Below are positions 16,834 to 25,485 of a stretch of 64,000 nucleotides of DNA, in pieces. The translations under genes and the position numbers were made by a program. Source of the DNA: Brevibacterium sp. 'Marine'. Its GTDB lineage: Bacteria; Actinomycetota; Actinomycetes; Actinomycetales; Brevibacteriaceae. Position 1 is the first letter of the stretch, and every line of letters begins with the position of its first letter. The stretch is from positions 3,720,001 to 3,784,000 of the forward strand of contig NZ_CP051626.1 in NCBI RefSeq assembly GCF_012844365.1, read 5' to 3'. Below the pieces are notes generated by a model. It worked only from the letters and a program-made list of their open reading frames with translations, searched no databases and had not been told where the DNA came from.

Positions 16834-19734
16834 TCAGCGCCAGCGCATGCGCAGCACCGAGGTCATCGACCAAGGATCGCCTCCGCGCACGGCTGCAAGG
16901 ATGCCGGCCCCGCCGGGACTGCGGGTGTAGATCGGTTCACCTCCTCCGATCCAGGTGTCCCAGGCGTCGGCGAAGGCCACGGCGCGTTCCTTCTTCGTCC
17001 CCAGCACGGCGGGCACGCCCACCCAGATCGGGTCAGCCTTCTGGGCGGTGCCGGTCCCCCACTTCAACTGCGTCCACCAGCCGCGCAGCCCGTGGGCGCG
17101 CCTCGGCAGCTGCCAGCACGGAAGCAGGTACCGCGGTTCACCGATCGGTGACACCGCTTCGTCGAGGGAGAGAGCGAAGGCCTCCGCCGAGGCGGGATCC
17201 GCGTCGAGGTGACACCGCAGGTCACCGCGTGCATCGATCCTCATCCGCACCGCGTCGGCTCCGGAACTGCTCAGCTCGAGGGAATGAAGCGCCTCGGCGA
17301 CGGCACCGGCGATCTGCGCGACTGTCGGGGTGACCCCGTAGATGCGGTGCCTGCGACCGCCGGCAATGGTGAGGACGCAGGGCAGGCTCAGCAGCAGTCC
17401 GACGGCGATGATGCCGAGGATCCACGCCGCGGCTCCGCTGCTCAGCACCGCTGTCGCCAACATGAGGAGACCCGCCGTTGCCCAGACGAGGACGATCGGC
17501 ATGCGAAGAGTGATGGGGAGGATCTTTCCGGGGTCGCCGTCGCGGTGCCGCGGCTTCGGGATGATGCCTTCAGCACCAGCAGCGGCATCAGCAGTGGCAC
17601 GAGCGCTGTCGGAGGCGTTTTTCGTCGGTGCAATCTCGGGCCGGGGATGATCGGCGACGATGCGCACCGACCGCAGCTCCTCGTCGCGGTAGTCCGCGCC
17701 GACGTTCCACCGTTGCGCCACCTCGGTGCGGGCTTGCGCACGCGTGATCATCCGCGCATTGATGGCGTCGATATCGTCCTTGGGCGGGTGGAACGGCGAG
17801 AACGCGGGGTCGATATGGGCGACGCCGTCGACGATCTCGCCGCTTGCGTCAGTGCCGAAGAAGCCGTCGTGCTTGCGCACGAGTCGGGTCCAGTCCTGTC
17901 CTCCGCGCGGGTGGTCTGGGCTGATGCACACGACGGTCCAGTTGAGGGCGACCTTCTGTGCCCAGTTCGGATCTTCGCGCAGCGCCCGGCCGCGGGTCTG
18001 CGTCACGGCGGTCGGGGTGGTCGCGGTGGTGAGGTCGATGAGTCCGGTCACGGCCGGTGCATCCCAACCTTCGCCGAGTAGCGCCCGGGTGCCGATGAGC
18101 ACCTGCGCTGCTCCGGAGGTGAAGAACGAGGTCACGTACGGCACCCAGTCACGGCTCGTCCAACGCCCGTCGATGCGGCTGACACCGGTGATGGGATCAG
18201 TGACGCTGAGCCGGGCGGCGAGGTCGGCGTCGTCGCCGGCGATGAAGTCGATGAGCGCGCGCAGCACGTCCGGTGGTCCCGCGACGGTGCGCCCGGAGAC
18301 GAGCAGCGGGTTCAGATGTGCCGTCTGGGAGTCGGCGGCCAAGCCCTCAAGAGTCAGGAGTGCGGATCCGGACCGTTCGTCGAGGACCGCGCGGACATCT
18401 GCGGCCAAGGTCGCGGTGGCGGACTCGAAGTCGCAGAGGACGAGCATCCGCAGGTGGTCGCCGAGGGTCGCCGCTTCAACTGCGGCGATGTCGACACAGG
18501 CGCGCGGCTTCGACGCCGAGTGGGACAGGACCCGGTCGGCCGGGGACCGGCCGGCGGCGATTCCGTGGCGCGTCCAGCGGCAGCCGATCGCGGGCAGCCG
18601 TCGGCGAATCTCCTCGGCGAGGTCCTGGTCGGACGCGGAGTCGGAGACGAGCAGGTGGTGTTGCATCCAGTCTTCGATGAGCCGGGCCCAGTCATCGGTG
18701 TCGGGGTCGCGGCGGTGCTGTTCGCCGGGTCGGGCTCCGGGAGGCAGACGCAGCAGAGCGGCGTGGTGGAGGCGCAGGGCCGCATCGCAGAGTTCAGGTC
18801 GCTGCCGGCTCATCGTCTGCCAGTCCACCGATTCGGCACGGTCGCCGAGGAATCGTCGGTCCACCCATTCGAGCAGCCCGATCGTGCCCTGGCCGGGGTC
18901 GAGGATGCCGGTGATGAACTCGGTGTGCCTTTCGGCCTGGGCCGACAGCCAGTCCTGTTCCTCCCGGGTGGGTTCGGTGACCCAGACGAGGTCCGCGAAG
19001 GGCACGAGGTCGCCTTCTCTGACGAGGGCGGGGATGGACGCGGAGTAGCGGACGGAGGAGAAGAGGTCGGCGACGAGTTCCCGGTGTCGGGTCGACATCG
19101 TCGCTGGTGGGGTGGCGGTGAGTCCGAGCACCCATACGTCGGGAAGCAGGGCGAGCAGGTCCGACAGCAGACGTCCCCAGACCTCGAGCAGGTGGTGGCA
19201 TTCGTCGAGGATGAGCAGTGTCGGACCACCGTCGACGAGGCTCTCGACAAGGGCCCTGCCACCAGCGGCCAGGGAGTCGAGCAGGTCGCCACCTGGTCCA
19301 GAGGCGGGGGAATCGGTTAAGCGGTCCTCGAGGTCGCGGTCCGTGGTGCGAGTGTCGTCCTCACGGTCGACGGTCTCCCGTTCCGTGTCGAAGACGGCCA
19401 GGGACTGGTAGGTCAGAGCGGTGAAGGTCTGGGTGAGTTCGCGTGTGCCTCCGGCGGGAGGACGCCCCTCGCCGAGGCGGTTCCATTCCTTGGCCCATTG
19501 ACCTTGGATCGCCGTATTCGGGCCGAATGCCACGACCTGCTCGACGAGCTTCCGGTCGAGCAGGTGGGTCGCGTAGTCGATGCCGACGCGGGTCTTTCCC
19601 GCACCGGGAGGCAGGACGATCCAGGATCGGCGCTCATCGGCAGCGGATCCGTCGCGCAGAGTCGCGAGCGCTTCGTCTTGGTGGCGGCGCAATGGCGGTT
19701 GCATCGCAGCCGCCTCCCGTACGTTCTCAGTCAT
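16834..19734 (-). CDS. SF2 DEAD/DEAH-type helicase with C-terminal membrane hairpin
   Basis: A 966-residue superfamily 2 helicase. Motif I is PPGAGKT at 42-48, motif II DECHH at 177-181, motif III TATPP at 206-210; motifs V (GTRALLGEGWD) and VI (QTRGRALRED) lie in the second RecA domain near 555-600. Unusually, two hydrophobic segments follow at about residues 735-790 (from ITLRMPIVLVWATAG to GLLLSLPCVL), then a soluble domain of about 170 residues of no recognised family. ATG 19734 overlaps the end of the mmcQ-like gene by 8 bases. It stands directly before jetA on the same strand. Canonical Wadjet has no helicase, so a role as accessory or separate defence protein is inference. Confidence 0.85.
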   Translation of the reverse strand: MTENVREAAAMQPPLRRHQDEALATLRDGSAADERRSWIVLPPGAGKTRVGIDYATHLLDRKLVEQVVAFGPNTAIQGQWAKEWNRLGEGRPPAGGTRELTQTFTALTYQSLAVFDTERETVDREDDTRTTDRDLEDRLTDSPASGPGGDLLDSLAAGGRALVESLVDGGPTLLILDECHHLLEVWGRLLSDLLALLPDVWVLGLTATPPATMSTRHRELVADLFSSVRYSASIPALVREGDLVPFADLVWVTEPTREEQDWLSAQAERHTEFITGILDPGQGTIGLLEWVDRRFLGDRAESVDWQTMSRQRPELCDAALRLHHAALLRLPPGARPGEQHRRDPDTDDWARLIEDWMQHHLLVSDSASDQDLAEEIRRRLPAIGCRWTRHGIAAGRSPADRVLSHSASKPRACVDIAAVEAATLGDHLRMLVLCDFESATATLAADVRAVLDERSGSALLTLEGLAADSQTAHLNPLLVSGRTVAGPPDVLRALIDFIAGDDADLAARLSVTDPITGVSRIDGRWTSRDWVPYVTSFFTSGAAQVLIGTRALLGEGWDAPAVTGLIDLTTATTPTAVTQTRGRALREDPNWAQKVALNWTVVCISPDHPRGGQDWTRLVRKHDGFFGTDASGEIVDGVAHIDPAFSPFHPPKDDIDAINARMITRAQARTEVAQRWNVGADYRDEELRSVRIVADHPRPEIAPTKNASDSARATADAAAGAEGIIPKPRHRDGDPGKILPITLRMPIVLVWATAGLLMLATAVLSSGAAAWILGIIAVGLLLSLPCVLTIAGGRRHRIYGVTPTVAQIAGAVAEALHSLELSSSGADAVRMRIDARGDLRCHLDADPASAEAFALSLDEAVSPIGEPRYLLPCWQLPRRAHGLRGWWTQLKWGTGTAQKADPIWVGVPAVLGTKKERAVAFADAWDTWIGGGEPIYTRSPGGAGILAAVRGGDPWSMTSVLRMRWR

Positions 19735-20134
19735 CCCCGCGCCCGCCGAAGACGTCCGGGTCAACAGGGCGGTCCCGCTTGGACATCTTGGTCACGACAC
19801 GACAGTAGGACTCGAGGACAAGATCGTGAAGCAGTTCGGCATCGAGCCGGTCGCCGCCAGCACCGTCTCCTTCGCCGGCCACGGTGATCCAGTGCTTCTT
19901 ATTCATATGATATCCGGGTGAGATCTCCGCATAGGCATCTCTCAGCACCTCACCGTCGAGGGGATCGATCTTGAGGTTGAGGCTCGGGACTCCGCGCAGC
20001 TCATAGGCCATCATGAACATCTTCCCGCGTACCTTGTAGACAGCGTTGTCAGGACCGAAGGGATAGGCGATCTCGACAGACGGGTACTGCATGGCCTGCT
20101 CGTGGGCCAGGCGGAGCACTGTATCGGGATCCAT
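19727..20134 (-). CDS. MmcQ/YjbR-family protein
   Basis: A 135-residue protein of the MmcQ/YjbR fold (cyaY-like DNA-binding superfamily). Recognisable are EIAYPFGPDNAVYKVRGKMF near the N-terminus, LNLKIDPLDGEVLRDAY in the middle and GYHMNKKHWITV near residue 80. The family is widespread and its biological role is poorly known; DNA binding is suggested for some members. It is the first gene of the minus-strand block and its stop overlaps the helicase start by 8 bases, so the two should be translated together. About 45 residues at the C-terminus extend past the compact core, including a Gly-rich acidic loop. Confidence 0.85.
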   Translation of the reverse strand: MDPDTVLRLAHEQAMQYPSVEIAYPFGPDNAVYKVRGKMFMMAYELRGVPSLNLKIDPLDGEVLRDAYAEISPGYHMNKKHWITVAGEGDGAGGDRLDAELLHDLVLESYCRVVTKMSKRDRPVDPDVFGGRGDD

Positions 20135-20210
20135 GCGTGGAGATTAGCAAACGGCACGGACGCAGAACCGACGACGGCTTCTGCGCACGAACTGACGATA
20201 GACTCGAATC

Positions 20211-21212
20211 ATGCCTGAGACCACACCCCGCACCGCCCCTCACCTGCTCTTGGCCGCTCTCGGCGGCACCATTGCATCGACCGCCGATGCATCAGGCGGA
20301 GTCGCCCCAGCACTCAGCGGAGCGGAGATCGCCGCGGCCGCGGGCCTCGACCAGGTCTGGCCGGATCTGCAGGCCGATTTCACTCAGGTCGCTCAGGTCT
20401 CGAGTGCGAATGTCACCCTTGAGATGCTCTTCGACGTCGTCGATCTCGCCCGCACGTCCACGGCCGATGGCATCGTGCTGACCCAGGGCACCGACACCCT
20501 CGAGGAGTCGGCGTTCGGTCTGTGGTTGCTCAATGACTCGGGAACGCACATCGCTGCCACCGGGGCCATGCGCAATCCGACTCTGCCCGGAGCCGACGGA
20601 CCGGCCAACGTCCGGGCGGCCGCGCTCACTGCCCTGTCCGACCAGGTCGGCAACCTGCCTGCATCCCTGGTGTTCAACGACGAGGTCCACGATCCGAGGT
20701 TCGTGTCGAAGTCGCACACGACGTCGACCGCGGCGTTCTCCTCCGGTCCCGTCCTCGGGGCGATAGGGTGGCTGAGCGAGGATGACCTCCATCTCCCGCA
20801 CGCACCCCAGACTCCGACGTCTCCGTTCGCCGGCCTGTCCCGTCCGTCCCAGCTGAGCAAGGTCGCCCTCGCCGAGGTGGGGATGGGCGAACCGGCAGAG
20901 ACCCTTGATCTCATCGCCGGTTCCGGCTTCGCCGGCGCCGTGATCTCCGGGGTCGGAGGTGGGCACGTCCCCGAGGACCTGCTGCCCGCCGTGACCCGCC
21001 TGACGGAGGCGATGCCCGTGGTGCTCGCCTCCCGCACCGGATCAGGTGCGAGCCTGCGCCTAACCTACGGCTACCCCGGCGGAGAGATCGGCCTGCTCGA
21101 GACCGGACTCGTTCCCGCCGGAATCCTCGATGCCCGCAAGGCCCGCATCGTGCTCAGCCTCGCATTGAGCTTCGGACTCGACCCGGCCGAGGTGTTCGCT
21201 CACTTCGCGTGA
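20211..21212 (+). CDS. ansA: L-asparaginase, type I/II family
   Basis: Hydrolyses asparagine to aspartate and ammonia. Both signature threonine sites are present: GGTIAST at about residues 18-24 and TQGTDTLEE at about 90-98, the latter with the Thr-Asp pair used in catalysis. No signal peptide is visible, so it is probably cytoplasmic. Length 333 is normal. It is divergent from the mmcQ-like gene with 76 bases between and convergent with the lacI-type gene. No operon partner. Confidence 0.92.
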   Translation: MPETTPRTAPHLLLAALGGTIASTADASGGVAPALSGAEIAAAAGLDQVWPDLQADFTQVAQVSSANVTLEMLFDVVDLARTSTADGIVLTQGTDTLEESAFGLWLLNDSGTHIAATGAMRNPTLPGADGPANVRAAALTALSDQVGNLPASLVFNDEVHDPRFVSKSHTTSTAAFSSGPVLGAIGWLSEDDLHLPHAPQTPTSPFAGLSRPSQLSKVALAEVGMGEPAETLDLIAGSGFAGAVISGVGGGHVPEDLLPAVTRLTEAMPVVLASRTGSGASLRLTYGYPGGEIGLLETGLVPAGILDARKARIVLSLALSFGLDPAEVFAHFA

Positions 21213-21219
21213 ATCCGGC

Positions 21220-22227
21220 TCACACCGGGCGGGTCGAACCCCGCACCACGAGTTCGGGCGTGAACCGGCGATCATGATGATCGTCTGAAGCCGATGCGTT
21301 CTCGTGCAGAAGCGTTTCCACCGCGGTCCGTCCCAACAGCTCCGCCGGCTGCCGAACTGACGTCAGGGGAACGATCGTCGAGAACGCATAGTCGATGTCG
21401 TCATAGCCGACGATCGCGATGTCGTCAGGGATCCTCAGGTCGCTGAACATGATGACCGCCTGCATGAACCCGACCGCCAACAGGTCATTGGCGCAGAAGA
21501 CCGCGTCGGGTCGCTGGTCCGCCGGCTGACCGACGACCTCTTCGCCCGCATCGCGCCCCGCCAGGATCGTCAGCTCCGGGGTGCTGTAGACAGGCAGTTC
21601 GAGTCCGGACTCGCGTGCCCTCTCTGCGGCTCCGGCCAAGCGATCGGACACCTGCGGCAGCGACTGCGGCCCCCCGATGAAGGCCGGACGCCTGCAGCCT
21701 CCGGCAATGATGTGGTCGAGTGCCATCCGTCCCCCGGCGATGTTGTCCACCGTCACCGAGGACAGGGCATAGCCGTTCGAGCCCCGGTCGACGAGCATGA
21801 CAGGCGTACCCCGGGCCGCAATCGCTTCGAGCCGCGACAGGTCAGAGCCGGTCGGAGTCACAAGCAGACCGTTGACCCGCTGCTCGGCGAAGAGGTCGAG
21901 ATACTTCCCCTCCCGCTGCTCATCGGTGCCCGAATCGCCGATGAGCAGGGCCAGTCCGGCCTCGTCACAAGCCTGCCGGGCACCATGCGCAACGGAAGCG
22001 AAGAACGGGTTCGAGGTGTCGAGCACGACGAGGCCGAGACTGCTGCTGTGCCCCGAACGCAGCTGTCGGGCGGCAGCATTGCGAACGAATCCGAGCTCCT
22101 CGATGGCGGCGTTGACCTTCGCAGCCGTCGCCTCGGCGACCTTCGATGACCCGTTGACCACATGCGAAACGGTACCGACCGAGACTCCGGCTCGGTCCGC
22201 GACCTCGCGCATACTCACTTTCGCCAT
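21220..22227 (-). CDS. LacI-family repressor of the rhamnose genes
   Basis: The 335-residue protein has the LacI HTH at the N-terminus (MREVADRAGVSVGTVSHVVNG, about 6-26) followed by the hinge helix and a periplasmic-binding-protein-type sugar domain. It is divergent from the rhamnose transporter gene and a perfect 16-base LacI-type palindrome lies in the intervening region, so it most likely represses the rha genes and is released by rhamnose or a pathway intermediate. No standard symbol is assigned because the actinobacterial regulator naming varies. Confidence 0.92.
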   Translation of the reverse strand: MAKVSMREVADRAGVSVGTVSHVVNGSSKVAEATAAKVNAAIEELGFVRNAAARQLRSGHSSSLGLVVLDTSNPFFASVAHGARQACDEAGLALLIGDSGTDEQREGKYLDLFAEQRVNGLLVTPTGSDLSRLEAIAARGTPVMLVDRGSNGYALSSVTVDNIAGGRMALDHIIAGGCRRPAFIGGPQSLPQVSDRLAGAAERARESGLELPVYSTPELTILAGRDAGEEVVGQPADQRPDAVFCANDLLAVGFMQAVIMFSDLRIPDDIAIVGYDDIDYAFSTIVPLTSVRQPAELLGRTAVETLLHENASASDDHHDRRFTPELVVRGSTRPV

Positions 22228-22354
22228 GAGTCTCCCTCTGTGATCAGTGCTGTTGCCCTACGACTCGTTGCCGACGGCATGTCTCATTGTGCCTGACACC
22301 GCGGAGTTCCGGCCGTCGCAATCACCGTCGCTCAGACAGCTTCCGGCCACCGTC

Positions 22355-22383
22355 TTGATGTGACCTCGATGACATGCTAGCGT
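22355..22383 (+). promoter_or_regulatory. Promoter of the rhamnose operon
   Basis: TTGATG (22355-22360) and TAGCGT (22378-22383) are 17 bases apart, a reasonable sigma-70-type promoter. The LacI palindrome begins 13 bases after the -10, so a bound repressor would sit on the start of transcription. Confidence 0.5.
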
Positions 22384-22395
22384 TCTCATCATCAT

Positions 22396-22411
22396 ATTGA
22401 AACGTTTCAAT
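22396..22411. promoter_or_regulatory. LacI-type operator
   Basis: ATTGAAACGTTTCAAT is a perfect 16-base palindrome with the central CG typical of LacI/GalR sites. It lies between the divergent repressor and transporter genes, 52 bases before the transporter start. Confidence 0.85.
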
Positions 22412-22462
22412 TCATCGCCGGGTTCGCGAAGCCGCGATCACCGAGTCACCCTGGAGGAACCT

Positions 22463-23824
22463 ATGAAGGACACAACGACGTCGTCCAAATGGAAGGCCAC
22501 GGTCGCCGTGGCCATGTCGAATTACATCGAAGCCGGCTCGATCATCGCGATCGCGACGAGCATGAGTCTGTGGCAGACCGAATTCGGACTCGACAGCCTG
22601 GCAGTCGGCCTGCTGTCCGCCCTGAGCGCCAATGCCTTCGGCGCCGCGATCGGCGCTGCCATCGGCGGACCGCTCTGTGACCGCTACGGCCGGAAATTCA
22701 TCTACACCTACGACCTCCTCCTGTACATGTTCGGCACGCTGTTCGCAGTCTTTGCGTTCAATTTCGCCTCCCTGCTCATCGGATTCGTCCTCACCGGCAT
22801 CGCCGTCGGTGCCGGAGTCACAGCAGCGTGGACCTATATCGCCGAGGAGGCCCCTGACGGACGCCGGGCCGGTCACGTCGGCGTCGCGCAGTTGGCCTGG
22901 TCGATCGGACCGATGATCGGCTTCCTTCTCGCTGCGCTGCTCGAACCCATGGGCCTGCTCGGCTCCCGCATCATCTTCGCCCACCTCTTCGTCATCGCCT
23001 TCATCACGTGGTGGGTTCGCCGCGGACTGAGCGAATCGCGACGCTGGAAGGAAAAGAACGCGAACCCGAACAACGTCGGGACCTACCGCGGAATCTTCGA
23101 GATGTTCACCAAGAAGAAGAACATCACCGCTCTTCTCTTTCTCATCGGCGTCTATGGCCTGTGGAACACGGTGGCCGGTCAGGCCGGAATCTTCCAGCCC
23201 CGCATCTACGAGGCGACCGGACTCACCGATGCCCGCTCCCAGTACCTGCTTCAGGTCCTTGTCTGGGGTCTGACCAGCGCGGCGACGTTCTTCGGTTTCA
23301 TGCGCTACGGCGACAAGGTCTCCCGCCGTTGGCTCTACGGCTTCGGTGCGGGCCTCGGCGTCATCGCGTGGGCCGTGCTCATCTGGGGACCCGCCGGCTG
23401 GTTCTCTCTGCTCGTCTTCGCCATCGGCTGGGGCATCTCGTCCGGACTGGGTGCTCAGGCCTTCTACGGACTGTGGGCGGCCGAGCTCTTCGCCACCCGT
23501 TACCGTGCCTCTGCTCAGGGCTTCATGTTCATGATCGTGCGCGTCATGGTCGGTGTCCTCTCCCTGTGGTTCCCGCTCATGCTCGAGACGACCGGCATCC
23601 ACGGGGTCGGCGTCCTCATCGTCGGACTCCTCGTCGCCGCCCTGCTCATCGGCATGATCTGGGCACCGAAGACCCAGAACAAGACACTCGAGGAGATCGA
23701 GATCGAACGTTACGGTCGGCTCCTCGACGCCGATCATGCCACCGAGGCGGCCGCGGGCAACATCCGCACCGACGGAACCGCGGCGTCCGGTTCGACCGAT
23801 TCCACCGCAGTCAGGGAACGCTGA
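22463..23824 (+). CDS. MFS sugar transporter, probably L-rhamnose uptake
   Basis: A 453-residue MFS protein with 12 hydrophobic segments and the sugar-porter-like DRYGRK loop after TM2 (about residues 72-77). ATG 22463 follows GGAGGAA at good distance; a TTG start 66 bases upstream would overlap the operator. The first gene of the rhamnose operon, with the mutarotase directly behind. Rhamnose as substrate is inferred from context. The C-terminus is a polar Thr/Ser-rich tail of about 30 residues. Confidence 0.88.
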   Translation: MKDTTTSSKWKATVAVAMSNYIEAGSIIAIATSMSLWQTEFGLDSLAVGLLSALSANAFGAAIGAAIGGPLCDRYGRKFIYTYDLLLYMFGTLFAVFAFNFASLLIGFVLTGIAVGAGVTAAWTYIAEEAPDGRRAGHVGVAQLAWSIGPMIGFLLAALLEPMGLLGSRIIFAHLFVIAFITWWVRRGLSESRRWKEKNANPNNVGTYRGIFEMFTKKKNITALLFLIGVYGLWNTVAGQAGIFQPRIYEATGLTDARSQYLLQVLVWGLTSAATFFGFMRYGDKVSRRWLYGFGAGLGVIAWAVLIWGPAGWFSLLVFAIGWGISSGLGAQAFYGLWAAELFATRYRASAQGFMFMIVRVMVGVLSLWFPLMLETTGIHGVGVLIVGLLVAALLIGMIWAPKTQNKTLEEIEIERYGRLLDADHATEAAAGNIRTDGTAASGSTDSTAVRER

Positions 23825-23825
23825 G

Positions 23826-24179
23826 ATGGAGCGGGTGTGCTTCCGCATGCAGGTCGACCCAGCCCGTCTGGATGAGTACATCGCGGCCCACCGGGCCGTC
23901 TGGCCGGACATGCTCGAGGCGCTGGAATCCACCGGGTGGCGCAACTACTCACTGTTCGCGGATCCGTCCGGCATGGTCATCGGCTATCTCGAGACAGACG
24001 ACTACGAAGCCGCTCAGCAGGGAATGGAGCTGACAGAGATCAACACCGCCTGGCAGGAATCGATGTCACCGTTCTTCGCCGCCGGAGGATCCTTCGACGC
24101 GGGCCCCGAACGGCTGCGCGAGGTCTTCCACTTGGAAGACCAGCTCACCACGACCCGAGCGGCCGCTCACCCGAAGTGA
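23826..24179 (+). CDS. rhaM: L-rhamnose mutarotase
   Basis: Interconverts alpha and beta L-rhamnose so that uptake and isomerisation use the right anomer. The 117-residue protein matches the small RhaM family: VCFRMQVDPARLDEYIAAHR at the N-terminus with the catalytic histidine in AAHRAVWPDM (about residues 20-29), and YSLFADPSGMVIGYLE in the middle. It begins one base after the transporter stop. Confidence 0.92.
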   Translation: MERVCFRMQVDPARLDEYIAAHRAVWPDMLEALESTGWRNYSLFADPSGMVIGYLETDDYEAAQQGMELTEINTAWQESMSPFFAAGGSFDAGPERLREVFHLEDQLTTTRAAAHPK

Positions 24180-24265
24180 GCACGGCCTCCGATCCAGCGT
24201 CCCGCTGACCTCTCAGCCTCACCGCGTTCTCAGCACCACAGCAACAGTAAGGAACACCGACTCTC

Positions 24266-25435
24266 ATGAGCACTCGCCCCACTTTCGCCGACATCACCGA
24301 CCAGCTCGCTGCGCAGGAGATCGAACTGCCGTCCTGGGCGTTCGGGAACTCCGGCACTCGGTTCAAGGTCTTCGGCACCCCGGGCACTCCGCGTGACCCA
24401 TTCGAGAAGATCGCCGATGCCGCGAAGGTCCACGAACTCACCGGACTCGCTCCACAGGTGGCGCTGCACATTCCGTGGGACCTCTGCGATTTCGATGAAC
24501 TGTCTGCCCATGCCGCCGGACTCGGCGTGCGCTTGGGCACGGTCAACTCGAACACCTTCCAGGACGATGACTACAAGTTCGGTGCGCTCACCCATGAGGA
24601 CGAGAGCATCCGCACCAAGGCCATCGACGCTCATCTCGAGTGCATCGACGTCATGGATCGCACGGGATCGAGAGACCTCAAGATCTGGCTGGCCGAGGGG
24701 TCGAACTACCCAGGTCAGGCGGATATGCGGGGCCGTCAGGACCGACTCCACGATTCGCTGTCGAAGATCTATGACCGCCTCGGCGAGGAACAGCGGATGG
24801 TGCTCGAATACAAGTTCTTCGAGCCCTCGTTCTATCACACGGATGTGCCCGACTGGGGAACGAGCTACACCCAGGTCGCGGCCCTGGGCGACAACGCGCT
24901 CGTCTGCCTCGACACCGGCCACCACGCTCCGGGCACGAACATCGAGTTCATCGTCATGCAGCTGCTGCGCCTCGGCAAGCTCGGCTCCTTCGACTTCAAT
25001 TCGCGGTTCTACGCCGATGATGACCTCATGGTCGGTGCTGCCGACCCGTTCCAGCTCTTCCGGATCATCCACGAAGTGATCCGCGGAGGCGGCCTCAACA
25101 GTCCCGTTATCGCGTTCATGCTCGACCAGTGCCACAACGTCGAGAACAAGATCGAAGGTCAGATCCGCTCGGTGCTCAATGTTCAGGAGATGACTGCACG
25201 AGCACTCCTCATCGACACCGAGGCGCTCACTGCAGCTCAGCGCGCAGGCGATGTCATCAGCGCCAATGACATCTTCATGGATGCGTTCTACACCGATGTG
25301 CGCGGCGACCTCGCTGACTGGCGCGTCTCCCGCGGACTGCCGGCCGACCCCATCCGCGCCTTCCGCGAATCCGGCTATCAGGAGCAGATCGCGGCCGATC
25401 GCATCGGCGGCACCCAGGCCGGCTGGGGCGCCTGA
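24266..25435 (+). CDS. rhaI: L-rhamnose isomerase
   Basis: Converts L-rhamnose to L-rhamnulose. The 389-residue protein is of the RhaI type (as in Pseudomonas and Bacillus), a TIM-barrel metal enzyme. Candidate metal ligands are visible in VLEYKFFEPSF (about residues 180-190), CLDTGHHAPG (about 214-223) and SFDFNSRFYADDD (about 240-252). 86 bases separate it from rhaM, with AACAGTAAGGAACACC as the ribosome site. The second enzyme of the pathway after uptake. Confidence 0.92.
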   Translation: MSTRPTFADITDQLAAQEIELPSWAFGNSGTRFKVFGTPGTPRDPFEKIADAAKVHELTGLAPQVALHIPWDLCDFDELSAHAAGLGVRLGTVNSNTFQDDDYKFGALTHEDESIRTKAIDAHLECIDVMDRTGSRDLKIWLAEGSNYPGQADMRGRQDRLHDSLSKIYDRLGEEQRMVLEYKFFEPSFYHTDVPDWGTSYTQVAALGDNALVCLDTGHHAPGTNIEFIVMQLLRLGKLGSFDFNSRFYADDDLMVGAADPFQLFRIIHEVIRGGGLNSPVIAFMLDQCHNVENKIEGQIRSVLNVQEMTARALLIDTEALTAAQRAGDVISANDIFMDAFYTDVRGDLADWRVSRGLPADPIRAFRESGYQEQIAADRIGGTQAGWGA

Positions 25436-25485
25436 GACACCCTCCCCGCATCCTTACTCACCTGCACCATCGTTCGAGGAGAACC

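Noticed and set aside
20135-20210. Attachment site or integrase scar near the Wadjet block
   Set aside because: No integrase, tRNA or flanking direct repeat is visible, so acquisition of the block as an island cannot be shown here.
22412-23944. 510-residue open frame on the minus strand opposite the MFS transporter
   Set aside because: Very acidic and Arg-rich low-complexity composition, typical of an antisense shadow; the plus-strand transporter is clear.
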